From Brachionus koreanus (taxonomy: Eukaryota > Rotifera > Eurotatoria > Ploima > Brachionidae), in assembly GCA_016987375.1 (NCBI GenBank), contig PJRA01000016.1, positions 945,792 through 1,009,791 of the forward strand: 64,000 nucleotides of DNA, written 5' to 3'. The notes below the pieces were generated by a model. The model ran no database searches. It was not told where the DNA came from and saw only the letters and a list, made by a program, of their open reading frames with translations. Position 1 is the first letter of the stretch; each line of letters opens with the position of its first letter. Both the position numbers and the translations under genes were made by a program. Below are positions 38,918 through 51,200 of this stretch, in pieces.

Positions 38918-39861
38918 TTATTTTTCATCAGTTAACTTCATATCCATCATAATTAACTTATTCAAAGGGCTCTGATGATTTTTTGTATTAAATTCTTCAG
39001 TTTCATTTGAAGTTATTTTTGAATCAGACGAAGCGGATGAGCTCGAACAGGAACTCATTGGAGTGGTTGAAGCAAGAGCTGCCATTACATTCAATTGGGT
39101 GGGCAATTCACTTTGTTGTTTAAGTGACATGAGCAGTTTGTTCGCTGCGTGTCGTTCAGCCTCCATTTCTTCAGCATTTTGTCTTCTTAAAAATAAAAAT
39201 AAATAGATTTAAATACAAAAAAAAATTAACAAAAAAAAAACACCAACCTCCATTTGGTTCTTCGGTTTTGAAACCAAGTTTTTACCTGAGCATCTGTCAT
39301 TTTGAGCAGCTTGGCCAGGTTAGATCTTTCACTTGAAGCCAAATATTTTTGCTTCATAAATTTTTTCTCGAGTTCAATAATCTGCGGCCGATTAAATGAA
39401 GTACGCGGCTTTTTTCTCTTTGGCGGATTCCTGTTCTGATAAGGATGACCAATTCTTTTCTGCATCATTATTGGTGATTTGAAGCCCTCCGGTTTTAAGC
39501 CACTCTCACTGCCATTTGCCAATGAATTAAGCCAACTTGAAAAAAGAAAATTTTGATAAAGGCCTGCATTGCTAAAAATTTGACTCTGTTGCTGTGTCAA
39601 TAGCATTCTTAAGATGTTGGAATCACATTTAAATGAAGTAGACTCATTTGTATCACTTTGATCTAGCAAAAATTTTAAATCTATAAATTTTTAGTTTGTC
39701 ATGAACCTACTTTCACTTTCAGAATTTTCATAATCCGACTCTCCACTCATCTGTTCTTCTATGTCCACTTGACTGCTGTCATCTTTTTTTTCATCCAAAT
39801 TTTTCTCAGATTCATTCAATATATTAGTTATGCTAAATGATAGCTTTGTTTGTTCAGACAT
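38918..39861 (-). CDS. TLX: TLX (T-cell leukemia homeobox) transcription factor
   Basis: Three exons on the minus strand, 39861-39711, 39662-39248 and 39185-38918, with consistent phases, give 277 residues from ATG to stop. Near the N-terminus [10 protein letters not shown] is an EH1-type Groucho-binding motif, equivalent to the one in vertebrate TLX. The TLX signature [21 protein letters not shown] leads into the homeodomain, which ends [11 protein letters not shown]; the threonine at homeodomain position 47 is diagnostic of TLX. After the second intron [19 protein letters not shown] matches the TLX tail. Nuclear DNA-binding regulator; in other animals TLX genes act in neuron and appendage fate. 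The AG|GTTGGT donor inside the last helix is a typical homeobox intron position. Confidence 0.95.
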
Positions 39862-41135
39862 GATGCCACTCGTAGACTTATAAAAAAGCTTTAAATTTTC
39901 TTAAAAAAAATAATCTTTAATTTAATTTGTAATTTTTAAATTAAATTTAAAAATGATCATAATAAAACGAGTAGAAACAAACTTAAATTAACAGAGCTAT
40001 GAGTACTAGATATAAATTCATTTTTTTTAATCATTCAAATTGATAATAAATGGCTTTTATTTGCTTTTTAATAGTCCTAATTAACATGGTTTTTCTAACA
40101 CCCAGTCATTTCATATAAGCCACAATCTAATTTTGAATGAAAAAAAAAAAGTTAATAATTTTAATTGTTTCGGCTGAAATCATCATCATTTAATTCTCTA
40201 AATGGAATAGATTATTTGTTTGTCTTTAGAAATGACGCTTTTGTATTTAAATTTCAAGTTTCAATTTAATTTTTAATCTATCATTTCGGGACTTATTGAA
40301 TTTCTATTAAACTAACAATTATAAAAAAAAAGCTTTTTTCTTTTATTGTTTTATTTAATTAAAGTTCTTGTCGAAAATCAATTTGACAAATTAGAATTTG
40401 TAAATTTATTGATCATTTTAAATATGATGAAAATAAAATGTTCTATAGAACTTAAAGCTATTTCTAATTAGGCACTGGATTAACTAGGATGTTCCTGGAG
40501 TTGGACTATTACGTGGATTTTTTTTGACGTTAGTCACACAGTCAAACATTTTAAGATAATTTTTTCTCAATTTTTTCCAACTTGCTAAGTTTCTTCTCAA
40601 TTAATTAACTCAAATTCAGGTTATAATTTAATATTTCTCTAGCAAAATTTCTTTCAATTCTAGAATATTATATTTTGAAATTAAATTAAAATTTAAAGAT
40701 AAAACAATTAAGGCATTAATATCGTATTCTCTATAAATAAACGTTCAAAAAATTAAACCACTGAAAATTGAAGGTTTGTTTTTGAATTATATTTTAGTGT
40801 TTTTTCTTTCAAATTTCAACAATATTTTTGAGCAAAAACTTTTTAATTTTTTCTAAAAATTTCTTTTATCTAATTGAAAAATTTATTTATTCAATTAATT
40901 GATTTTCTTTAATCTGAAAGAAATAAATTTTAAAAAATTGACTTGTTTAAACTAAAAAACTTCTTTTTATACTTAAAAATTTTGTTAATTTCATCATTAT
41001 TTCCACTAGATATTTAAATTTTTTGTTTTAATTTAAAAAAAAAAAATTAATTTAACACTTTTATTTTGGCAAAACTTTAAGTAGCCTTGCAATACAAGCT
41101 GTCTGATGTATACATTAAAAATTAATAAAAGAAAA
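39862..41135. other. Upstream region of TLX, no gene seen
   Basis: AT-rich, no open frame of note and no repeat that I can define. It is the promoter-side flank of TLX and may hold its regulatory DNA, but I recognise no sites. Confidence 0.4.
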
Positions 41136-41607
41136 CTAATTATTAATTGTTTTAGTTTTTGATTCAGATAATTTATAGACCTTATTTTTCTTTGGATTTT
41201 TAAAAATTTCGAATGGAGTTTGGAATCTGCGCAAACAATGGTCTGTGGTGAATTGTTCTGATCTAAGAAAGTCACTATTTATTAGCTCGTGTGTTGATCT
41301 TGAGGCAAATTTGTCTAGAATGTCGTTGTTCATTTCATGGTTAGTAATGAGTCATGCTAGTATTTATGGGGAAGAATTTTTCATGTTTAATAATCAAATT
41401 TTTTTGACATTTTTCTATTATTATCTGGCTTGATGTCAGCATGGAAATTAAAAGGTAATCAAAGTGGGATCTGATTAAACTTTCATAAACAGTTATTGTT
41501 AGTGGAGTTGGATTTTTTATTTTTGATGATATTTGCCTTGCTTGCTTAAGATTTTTCAAAGTGCTTTTAAAACTTATTTTTGGATCAAGTTTGGTCCAAG
41601 ATAACAT
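41136..41607 (-). mobile_element. LINE RT C-terminal remnant
   Basis: On the minus strand KISFKSTLKNLKQARQISS, then VYESLIRSHFDY, then, after a frame change near 41335, DILDKFASRSTHELINSDF. This is the thumb and post-RT region usual in LINEs (SL.RS.FDY; L.K.A...H..). Stops split it, no catalytic motif is left, and it is a different lineage from the 3800-5008 element. Confidence 0.6.
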
Positions 41608-41934
41608 GGAAAAGGGTCTAGTAGCATATGTTGGTTGTTTAATCGCAAGTCTAGTTTATAATTTTGTGTAAATAAAAATAAAAAAGTTATTAAAATTTTT
41701 TAGGGCCTAAGCTATTTGAATTGAAAATCAACTTCAATTTACATTTTTATCCATTAAAATACGATGTTTAGTTTTAATAGAAAAGTCCTAAAAAATTTTA
41801 TTCGATTGATTGACTAAACAGTATTTTAATATTAAAAAGTATATCGAAAATTTTTTTTAGTTAGAAAAAAAATCGTTTGAAAATTTTATTGAAAAATAAA
41901 TACACACTCACACACAAACAAATAAAGATTTAAT

Positions 41935-43881
41935 CTAATTTTCCTCATTTTCTTTTATTTTCTTAGTCAACGTATTAATTTTATTCTTAAGCGAATCGTT
42001 TAAATCATATTGATTGTGTAAACTCAATTTTAAAGTATCACACTCGTTTGTCAATGACTGGACAACTTCCTCAATGGCATCACGCTCATTACGCAGCAAT
42101 TCAATGTCACTCTTGAGACGCTGATTAATTGTCTCACTTTCTTTCAATTTTTTCTCATTTGATTGAAATTCTTTGTAAAGTTTTTCACTATTAAACTATA
42201 AAAAAATAAGTTTAAAATCTCAAAATAAATGACCAATTTTACTTTGATCTGATTTTTTTTCATATTGCTAAAATATTCTTGTACAACTTTGAACAAATTG
42301 TCAAATTGCTTCAACATGTATTGGCCTTGTGTGCAAGCTTGTTTGTCTTCGGTCTTGAACTTTTCTACTATTTGTTTTAAGCAATCGTTTTCAGCAGACA
42401 TGGACGCAAATACCTTTATTATTTTCTTGATATCTTTGCTTATAACTTCATAAATTTTGTCGAATTCGACCTGTCTCATTGTAGTCTTAGGAAAAAAAAA
42501 TAATAAAATAGGCATAAAAAAATAAAAATTTTTACTTGTTTTAGCTCATTTTTAATTGAAAAAAGCTCTTTTTCACACACATTCAATTGATCTGACAAAT
42601 TTTTAATGGTAGAACTTTTTTCATCAAGTCTTTGAGTCAAATCCGAATTAGCCAGCTTTAATTCGGCCTCAATTCTACACAAGAAATAAATAAAAATTAA
42701 CAAAAAATCAACAAAAAAAAAATTACATTTTAAATCTTTCTTTAGAGTCCTTAGCTCTGGTTTGTTCATCCAAAAGTTCTTTTCTGTTTTCTCTATTTGT
42801 TTTTTAAATTAAAAAATTTTTTCAAAAATAATTTCCAGCTCGTTACTTCAATTGATCTAGCAATTTTTCCATATTAATGTCTGTTTCCGTTTTGATGTCT
42901 TCGCTTTCTTGCAATCTTTGCGCAAGCTCTTGATTTTTTTTCTATCAGTGAATTTTTCAAAATTTTATTCAAAATTAAAAAGTTCAAATTTTACTTGTTC
43001 AGCTTCAAATTTAAGCTTTATTTCGCGGACGTGCTCATTTTCTTTCTTTAAATTTTCATCAAAATTTTGATTTTTTCTTACAAGTTGCTGCATAAAAATG
43101 AATATTAAAATAAACAAAAAAATTTTTTTCCCAAATTTTTTTTTCAAATACTTCAATGTGCCGGTAGCTTTTGTCCAATTTGTCTCTGAAAGTTTGTATT
43201 TCAGCTTTGAGTTTTTCGTTTACTTCTTTATTTAAATTAGATTCTTCTGAAAATAAAAAAATTTTTTTATTTTAGATTTTTTCTTGTGCTTATTCAATTG
43301 GAACCTTTGAATGAATTGATTAAATTTTCTTGTTCTTGATTTAGCATGAGAATTTTTTTGTATTCATTTTCTTTTTTTTGAAATTTTTCCTGAATATCTT
43401 CAAGACTAGTGGACAAATTAAGATTTTCTTTTTTCAAATTTTTCATATGATCCTGATAAAACTTGTTGTTTTCTTCGCAAAATTTCTCTTTTTCAGCATT
43501 GATGTTCTTTTCTTTGCTCAGACTGTTTCTGCACAGAGTTAACTCGTATTCTAACGAGCGTCTGATGGCCTCGTTCTTTTCAAACTCGCTTCTTAGTTTA
43601 GTGAATTGGGTAGTGATGTCAAAAATTTCACGGTTAGAGGAGCTTATCAGGTCTAGTCTTTGGTTCTCTGATTCCTGGAGTTGTTTTTGAAGCTTGGAAT
43701 ATTTATCGTGCTCATTGATTAGAAGTTTTTGCAGTTTTTTGACCTGAAAATGAAGCGGATTTAGCTCGTCTGAGACAGGACTTGGAGGAGCCGAGTTTTT
43801 TTCAGAAAATTCTTCTATGTTGTCAAGATCAATGGGGTCTTGGTCAAGCGAATTCGCCGTTTCGGGCTCAACCAAAGTCAT
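41935..43881 (-). CDS. CCDC171: CCDC171-like coiled-coil protein
   Basis: Eight exons on the minus strand: 43881-43305, 43246-43152, 43087-42995, 42941-42847, 42792-42727, 42674-42536, 42485-42243, 42195-41935. All phases agree and the sum is 522 residues. After an acidic, Ser/Pro-containing start the chain is nearly all heptad-like coiled coil. In exon 1, KLRSEFEKNEAIRRSLEYEL closely follows the N-terminal block of vertebrate CCDC171, the basis for the name. The vertebrate protein is well over 1,000 residues, so this is a short form that ends after the N-terminal coiled-coil part. The molecular role of the family is poorly known; a generic coiled-coil protein cannot be excluded. Confidence 0.72.
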
Positions 43882-44880
43882 ATTGCTAAAATGAAGGCTG
43901 ATACCTTTTTAGTATTTTTTTCAAATTAGTGTTCACGTATTTTTGAATAAATATTGAAAAGATATCCGTCTCCATGACAACATTTTGGTTGTCCATTCAC
44001 TTAAAAATTGACTTGATTTCAAATATTTTTCGTTTACGAAGACCTTTAAATTCTCCATTTTTCTGAAATTAAACCTCTCCAGCTTTGATAGAAAACAAAA
44101 ATATTTCCCAATATTGTATAAATCATTTTGTTTTTTTTTTGTTACTAATTAGAAAACAATTCAAAAATTTAATAAGCATTAAGTTTTAAGTATCAGAAGC
44201 CTTTTATCGTCATTAAAAAAGATGGACGCGAAGATTTTTTCTCTCGGTTCAAGTATTCATCAAATAAATTTTATTCTAAGGGAATTTTTTTTCTCTCAAA
44301 AAGCTTTTATAACAGGTTTTTTTGTTTTTTAAAAATAAAATTTTGGATTCATTGAACTATTTAAGTTGGTGAACTTGACTAAATGAAACAAAAAGGAATT
44401 TTAGAAAAAATTATTTATGTGGCAATTTTTGCTGCTTTTGTGGTCACTTAGATTTATTCAACTATTTGTATTTTTTAAAAGTTTTAAAAAAAAAACTACT
44501 GTTATATAGAGCTTTTTCAATACCTTTATAAAGAAAGTATTATTAAAAAAATTAAGAAATTTTCATTTATCTTTATTATAAGGGGGATTTTTTCAAAACA
44601 AAAAAAAATCATTTAAAAATACAATCTGTCATATATTTCTCTTATAGAAATCCGATTTTTTTCCAACGGGTGGTGCATTATTAGTTACACAAAATTAAAA
44701 CCCATATAACTTGGGAATGGTAAAAGCCAAATCAAATTTTTTTTTATTTAATCTTTATTTTATTATCAGTTAAAAATTATTTTTTGTATTGAGACAACGC
44801 ATCGTTGTCAGCTCTAGATCCCAATTTTGTCATAAAACCCAACATCAGTGATTGTAAAAAGAATTTTTTTCAAACATGAT

Positions 44881-45118
44881 TCAACATATCGAATCGATGT
44901 TTAAAAAGAATCGTTGGGCTTCATTATACTTCGCTGTTTTTTCACGTTTTCGATGAGAAATTTTCACTTTAGCCGATTGTCGACTAAAGGAAGAATGATG
45001 AAAACTGAATTTTCTTCCAAGTTTTCGCTGACTTACACCTTTTTTATTGTTTGTCAATTTTTTGAGTTGAACCGGTTTTTGGTTGCTACATATATGCCGT
45101 CTTACAACAAATGCTTTC
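44881..45118 (-). CDS. Possible orphan 3' exon, basic protein tail
   Basis: On the minus strand an acceptor TTTCCAG precedes 78 open codons with no ATG at the start (KAFVVRRHICSNQKPVQLKK ... SHRKREKTAKYNEAQ ... stop at 44881). It is strongly Lys/Arg-rich and less AT-rich than its surroundings, while the opposite strand gives only a Phe-rich frame. It lies between the decarboxylase and the CCDC171-like gene, so it could be an alternative last exon of the former or the end of an unrecognised gene. Chance is possible. Confidence 0.28.
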
Positions 45119-45567
45119 CTGGAAAGTGATTAGCAGCATAGGCTTTTGAAATATTTAGATTTTTTACAAAATAATTTTTCACTCTTTTCTCAGGAGCGAG
45201 TCTTTAAGCACCAGTTAACATTTTTTTCAAAAAAACTTTCTAATATTACAAATTTTGTCCTTTTCTACAAATCTATTTACAAGAGTGTTAACAGGTGAAC
45301 TATTCAAATTCTCATTTCATTGCATCTGAAAACAACAAGGCTTTAAGGTTGAATGAACAAAACACAGCTAAGTACAAATTTTATTTTATTCAAAATTATT
45401 AAGTTACCAATTTAAAAAAAAGCAAATATACAATTCAAGTTTTTAAATAAAATGCCAATATAATCTAAATTATCATCAAAATAATCGCAAAATTTATATA
45501 AAAATATTAAATAAATTAAAAAAAAATAATTTTAAAATATTTTTTTTACAAAAGTTTGTAATTTTTT

Positions 45568-47673
45568 TCAAATTGAGTCTTCATCATCTTGAACAAAACT
45601 GCACTTTTTGGCCAAATATTTGCCGGTTTCCGCAAAAATAGTTGGTGTTCGCATGACCTTTCTTTGATTATAGCTTTTGGGATCCGAGGCCATTTTGCTC
45701 AAGCTGAATCTCATTCTTTTCAATTTTAGAGCAGCTTCTGGGCATTCTTTGGCAAATATTTTACCATTTTCAAGTTCATACTTTTCAATAACCGAGTCCG
45801 CATACATCTTTATAATTCTAGATGCTTCTTGCATGTCATATTCGCTAGCGCGTTCCGAATTCACACAAAATCTGATCACATATTTGTGGCCCAGCATTGA
45901 CGGGACCATGTGAATAAGACCCGAGTCATTTAGCTCAAAAAGCAAATTCTGGCTCAAAAAGTTTGGTCCTTTAAGTCTAAAACATACCAGACCTAGACTC
46001 ACTTTGCCCATTATTTCAAATCTATCATCACTTAGAATTAATTTTTCGAAAATTTTTGCCAGTCGCACATGCTAGTCGAAAATAAAATTAGCATTCAAAA
46101 AAAAAATTCACTCATTTACTTCTCTAATGTATTTTTGTATTCCTTCAACTCCATACGACCTTAAAGTGAACCAAATTTTTAAAGATCTAAATCTTCTACT
46201 CAACGCTATTCCCCAATGCTTTTGAAAAAAAAATAAAAATTTGATGACTTTATTTTATTTGTTACTCTATAATCAATTGCTTTGTCCATTTCTTTGTATC
46301 TTAAATATATGGGATCGACCGATAAGGCTTCGGTTAGTTTAAATTTGTCTTTCACCTTACAAAAAATAGAAATGTTGAAAAAATTCTTGATTAGTTTTTT
46401 TTTAGAATTAAACTTATCATAAACAAGAACAATCGAAGTTCATCAGCATCCATTTATTGGGATTAAAATTAAAAGAATCAACAAACTTAAATAATAAAAA
46501 TAAATAAAATTTTATTTTATTTCTTTGTTTTTTTTTACCTCTAAACCATTTGAGAAATATCTCAATTCTTCACATACCAAAGCACTGCCAGCATAGGCCG
46601 CATCTACATGCAAATAAACACCCTCTCGACAACATAATTGTCCTATTTCGACCAAATTGTCAAAAGAACAGCAAGATGTAGTTCCCAGTGTACAAGAGAC
46701 AAAAAAAGGTACAAGTCCATTGTCAATGTCATCAAGTATGGCTTTCTCAAGTGTGTTGCCTCTGAGTGAATAATTTTCGTCTGGTTCCAAAATTCTCGTC
46801 TTTACCATGGCAATCATTCCTGCTTTTTCAACACATGAATGCGCCTTAAAACAAAATAAAAATTAAAAAAAAAATAAAAATTTTATTAATTTATTTTATT
46901 TACCAATTTGGAAGTGTACATGACCAATTTTGACAATAGATGACCGTCTTCTACAAACGGATACTCTGATTTCAATTTTTTTAAAGCACTGTTTCTAGCC
47001 GATAGCAATGAAACTAAAACACATTCACTAGCCGATCCCTTTTTTAAAATTTAAAAAAAAAAAGAAAAATTTTTTCTTATTCTAAAATTAATTTTGTACC
47101 AATATGACACCTCCTCCTCTTTTTTGAAGACTATTCTGACCATTTAAATTTTGTTCGCTGGAATTTCCATTTATATCAATTTGAGTATAAATTTGCTTGT
47201 TATCATATTCGGGCAGAAGCGTCGTGGGAAGATTAAGCATTCGGCCGAGCCAGTCAAGTACAATAGTTTCCAATTCGGTGCAAGATGGACTGGCTGCCCA
47301 AGAAAAACCAACTGTGCCAAGTCCTGCTGAAAGCAGTTCGCCTAGTATAGATGGATAGGAATTTCCGGCTGGGAAATATGCATGAAACCTTGGATGTTGC
47401 CAATGAGTCACTCCTGGCAAAATTTTGTCCTTAAAATCTTGAAATATGCTTTCCCAGTCTTCGCTGTGATGCGGAGCGTCTGTCGGAAGGAGTGGTCTTA
47501 GATAACCTGGTTCAACATTTGGTGTAACTCGATTGACTCTTTTTTAATTTTATTTTTAATTAAATCACGTTTTTACTTAATTTTATTCAATTAGTTTACT
47601 CAATATTTTCCAAATAGTCAGCAATGTAATCAATTAATTCTTTACCTTTTTGTCTGAATTCGTCAGCATTCAT
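45568..47673 (-). CDS. TDC: Aromatic L-amino acid decarboxylase, tyrosine decarboxylase-like
   Basis: PLP-dependent group II decarboxylase that makes biogenic amines. Exons on the minus strand: 47673-47600, 47538-47100, 47038-46904, 46844-46539, 46485 to about 46418, 46355-46266, 46218-46120, 46071-45568; about 570 residues. The start is [16 protein letters not shown]. Family blocks follow: [43 protein letters not shown] segment, [22 protein letters not shown] (PLP-binding Asp), and [15 protein letters not shown] with the Schiff-base lysine. SVDPIYLRY and [19 protein letters not shown] resemble insect tyrosine decarboxylases more than DDC (LDP.YL) or HDC, so tyramine synthesis is the best guess; DDC-type activity cannot be excluded. 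The junction after exon 5 lacks a GT donor (TTTATG|ATAAGT). All other borders agree in phase. Confidence 0.88.
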
Positions 47674-48270
47674 GTTCAATTTTGGCTAGCTGTTACTTTT
47701 ATTTTGAAGAAATGAAAATTTTTTATTTTTTTGTATTCATTCAATTGATGCTTCTAGTCGAAGCTATTGTGTGTTTGAATATTGAAATAAAACACATGTA
47801 CTCTACTGTTCTAGACTAGTTTTTTAGAATTTTTGTAATTTTGAGTTTTTTTATTCTTTTAGATGAATTAAAAAAAATTTAAGTTTGATGAATTTTCAAG
47901 TCGTTAAAAAATTAATTAGCTTTGTTAAAAATTTTAACATTTTTGTGAACAATTATGATTTTTTTTTAGATTTTTATCTTGGTAATTACTTTACATAGCT
48001 TTAAAATTTTTTGTTTTAAAGCAGGATTTTATCAAAAAATTTTATAAATTCTTTAAATTTGAAATATTTTCTTGTTATATCATTCATCAATAATCAAATA
48101 CTATGAGCAATCGAGAATACAACTTAAAAAAAATATTTCTAATTAATAAAAAAAAAAGTGATAAATACCGAATTTTTTTTTGAAAATTTGCTTTATTTTA
48201 ATTAATTATTAATAGAAAAAAAATTAAAGATGCCTAATCATTCATTAGATCTTTTGTTTAAATTTTCAAT

Positions 48271-51200
48271 TTATTGATTGTGAAGTGTAAAATAAAATTT
48301 TTTTTTCTTAATCAAAAAATCATGAGAACCCTCTTCGACAATTTTTCCATTTTCAACATACGATATCTTTGATGAATTTTCAATTGTACTTAATCTAAAC
48401 GAAAGTTGTGAACTTTTCAAAGGATGAAAATTAAACTACTTACCTATGTGCAATTATTACGCAAGTACGGCCAATTCTCGCTTCATCCAGTGCTTTTTTA
48501 ACAAGACTTTCTGATTGATTATCCTTTGTAAAAATAAATACCAATAGTTAGTTTTATTTTTGTTCCAGTTAAGGCTACGTCTAACTTCTTCAATTAATTA
48601 AATTAACTTCTGTAAATAAGAGAAGAATAAGAGAAGAAAAAATCAGAAAACGAGTTAAGATGATGGTGAAATCAGCCCAAGACCCAAGTCTTGACATCAT
48701 TCTAATTCATTTTTCTAGTCCTTATTATTTTTGTTAATTAAACTGCAGATTAAACCACTAGCATTAGTTGACTCACTATATAAGCTATTATTTATTTATT
48801 TTTGATTCCAATAAACCACTTATTATTTTATTGTTGCAACACAAGACTATTTTGTGAAAAAACTTGAAACATAATACGAAATCAAGAATGCACTGGTAAG
48901 TCAGGTGTGATAAAAAAAATTCACCAACCTAGCGGTTAAGAAAGATAAAAAAAGACAAGAAAGGACGAATCCTAACAACTGAAAGAAAACAAGAGGATTA
49001 AAAATTTAAATCAATTTACTAATGCCGATGTCGCCTCATCCAACAAAAGTATTTTAGGTTTTCTTATTAAAGCGCGAGCTTTTATATTCAAAATAAAAAA
49101 TTAATTATTTAAACAAAATGGAAAAAAAAATTTCTATATACCAATTGCTATTCTTTGTTTTTCACCACCACTTAATTGACCACCTTTTGATCCAACTATT
49201 GTATCATACTTCTAAAATATGAATAAAAAATTAATTAACTCATTTCTTTTTTTTTAATTTACATACCTCTGGTAAACTTTCTATTTTATAATGAATATTT
49301 GCACTAGTACAAATATCAATTATCTCATTTATTTCAATCTTTTAAATAAAAAAAATACTAAAAAAATTAGAAAATTTTAAAGTTTTACTTTTGCCTTATT
49401 TCTATTTATGTCTCCAAGGCAAATGTTGTCATAAATGCTTAAGTTAAAAAGAATTGGCTCTTGACCAACTAGGCCTGTTATTGATCTAAGCCAGTTAATG
49501 TTTAATTTTCTTATATCAACGCCATCTAAATAAATAGCTCCCTTGTCAACATCATAAAATCTTAGCAACAAAGCTATTATGGTACTTTTGCCACAACCAG
49601 ACGAGCCAACTAGTGCATTGGTTGTGCCGTTTTTAAGTTCCAAATTAAATCCGCTCAAAATTTGTACATCTGGCCTATTAGGATAGTTGAAAAAAACATT
49701 GTCAAATTTTATGTCACCAGCTATTGTGTCCAGCACAAGGCCTTGTTCATCAAAATTATTCAACTTTGATTTTCGTTCAATTATTTCAAAAGCCATTTTG
49801 GTTGCATTCAATGCCTTTTTTTGATCAGGCAATTGAGAAAAAGAGTTGGCTATGATCATTGCTGACACAATTAATACATTGTATATACTAAATATATGCG
49901 CTAAAGATAATTCATTATTTTTAAGCAAATAGTATCCATAAGAAAAAGCGCTCAATTGAACAAAAAACATTATAGAATTGGACAAAGAGTAGAAAAATGC
50001 TTGACAATTGTCTAGTAAAAGAGCTTTTCTGGACTTTTTGTTGCTAAACACTTGGCAAAATTTATCCACAAAAAAGCCCTGTCTGTTCAAGCTAAATACT
50101 GTTTTAATATTTTCAAAGCACTCAATGGCTATTCTACCAGCTTCTTCATTCAAATATCTGCCATTTATTTTTTGATCTATGTTCAATCGAGTGTTAGAAA
50201 AGACACCAATTAGAAAAGTAATTGGAAAAAATATCATCAATACCAAACTTAATTTCCAATTAATTGAAAAAGAATAAATCAAGCTAAATAAAAGAATAAA
50301 CAAACATTGAGAATACGCTCTGATCTTGTCTGAAAATAGACCACGACAAAGTAATGCTGATGTAGACAATTGGGTTGTTAAAATATTGGAGCAATTATTT
50401 TCCATATCATGAAAGGCCATCTCTTGACTTAACATTGATTTGAACATTAATGATCTTATTTGTTTGGTTAATTTAGAGCCAATTAAAGAAAAAGTAAAAT
50501 TTTGCAAAATTTCAATTAAAATGGATAAAATTCCAATCAAGAATAGAATAAGCATAAACTTAAGACTTTCATATTTTTGTTTGTTGGCATCTTCAATGGC
50601 AAATAGGTTGTAAATTTGAAGAAAAACAATATTTGTAGCTGGATCTAGTAGACCTGCAATGCTGGCTGATAACAAGCCTACTAATAGCCAAAATAAATTT
50701 GGCAAATTAAGTTTAAACAATTTTCTCTCATAATAAAATAAGTTGTGATTTTTTTTATTTTTTTCATTTTTTTTTCGATTGGGTTCTTGATGTTTAATTC
50801 GAATGTCTGAACAATCCTTTATTTGTGATTTAAATTCACATTCATCAGTAATTTGTTTATTATCTCTATTTAATTGTGATTCAATTAATTTAAAATATTC
50901 TCCTTGTTTTGCTAGCAATTCCTCATGAGTTCCTTGTTCGAGCAATTGACCATTAGAAATGTAAAGGATTATATCAGCTTTGGAAATTGTGCTCAAACGA
51001 TGTGCAATTATAATGGTAGTTCGACCTTTTCTAGCTTCATCTAAACAATTTAGTACCATTTTTTCACTCTCATTATCCAAGGCTGCAGTTGCTTCATCGA
51101 AAAGAAATACTCTCGGTTGGCGTACCAGACCTCTGGCTTTTAATTTAAATTAAATTAAATTTTTTTTTTACTAATAAAATTACTATTTAAGATTTTTTTT

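Noticed and set aside
44914..45129. Plus-strand Phe-rich 71-codon ORF
   Set aside because: Composition is that of AT-rich noise and it is the mirror of the basic minus-strand frame.
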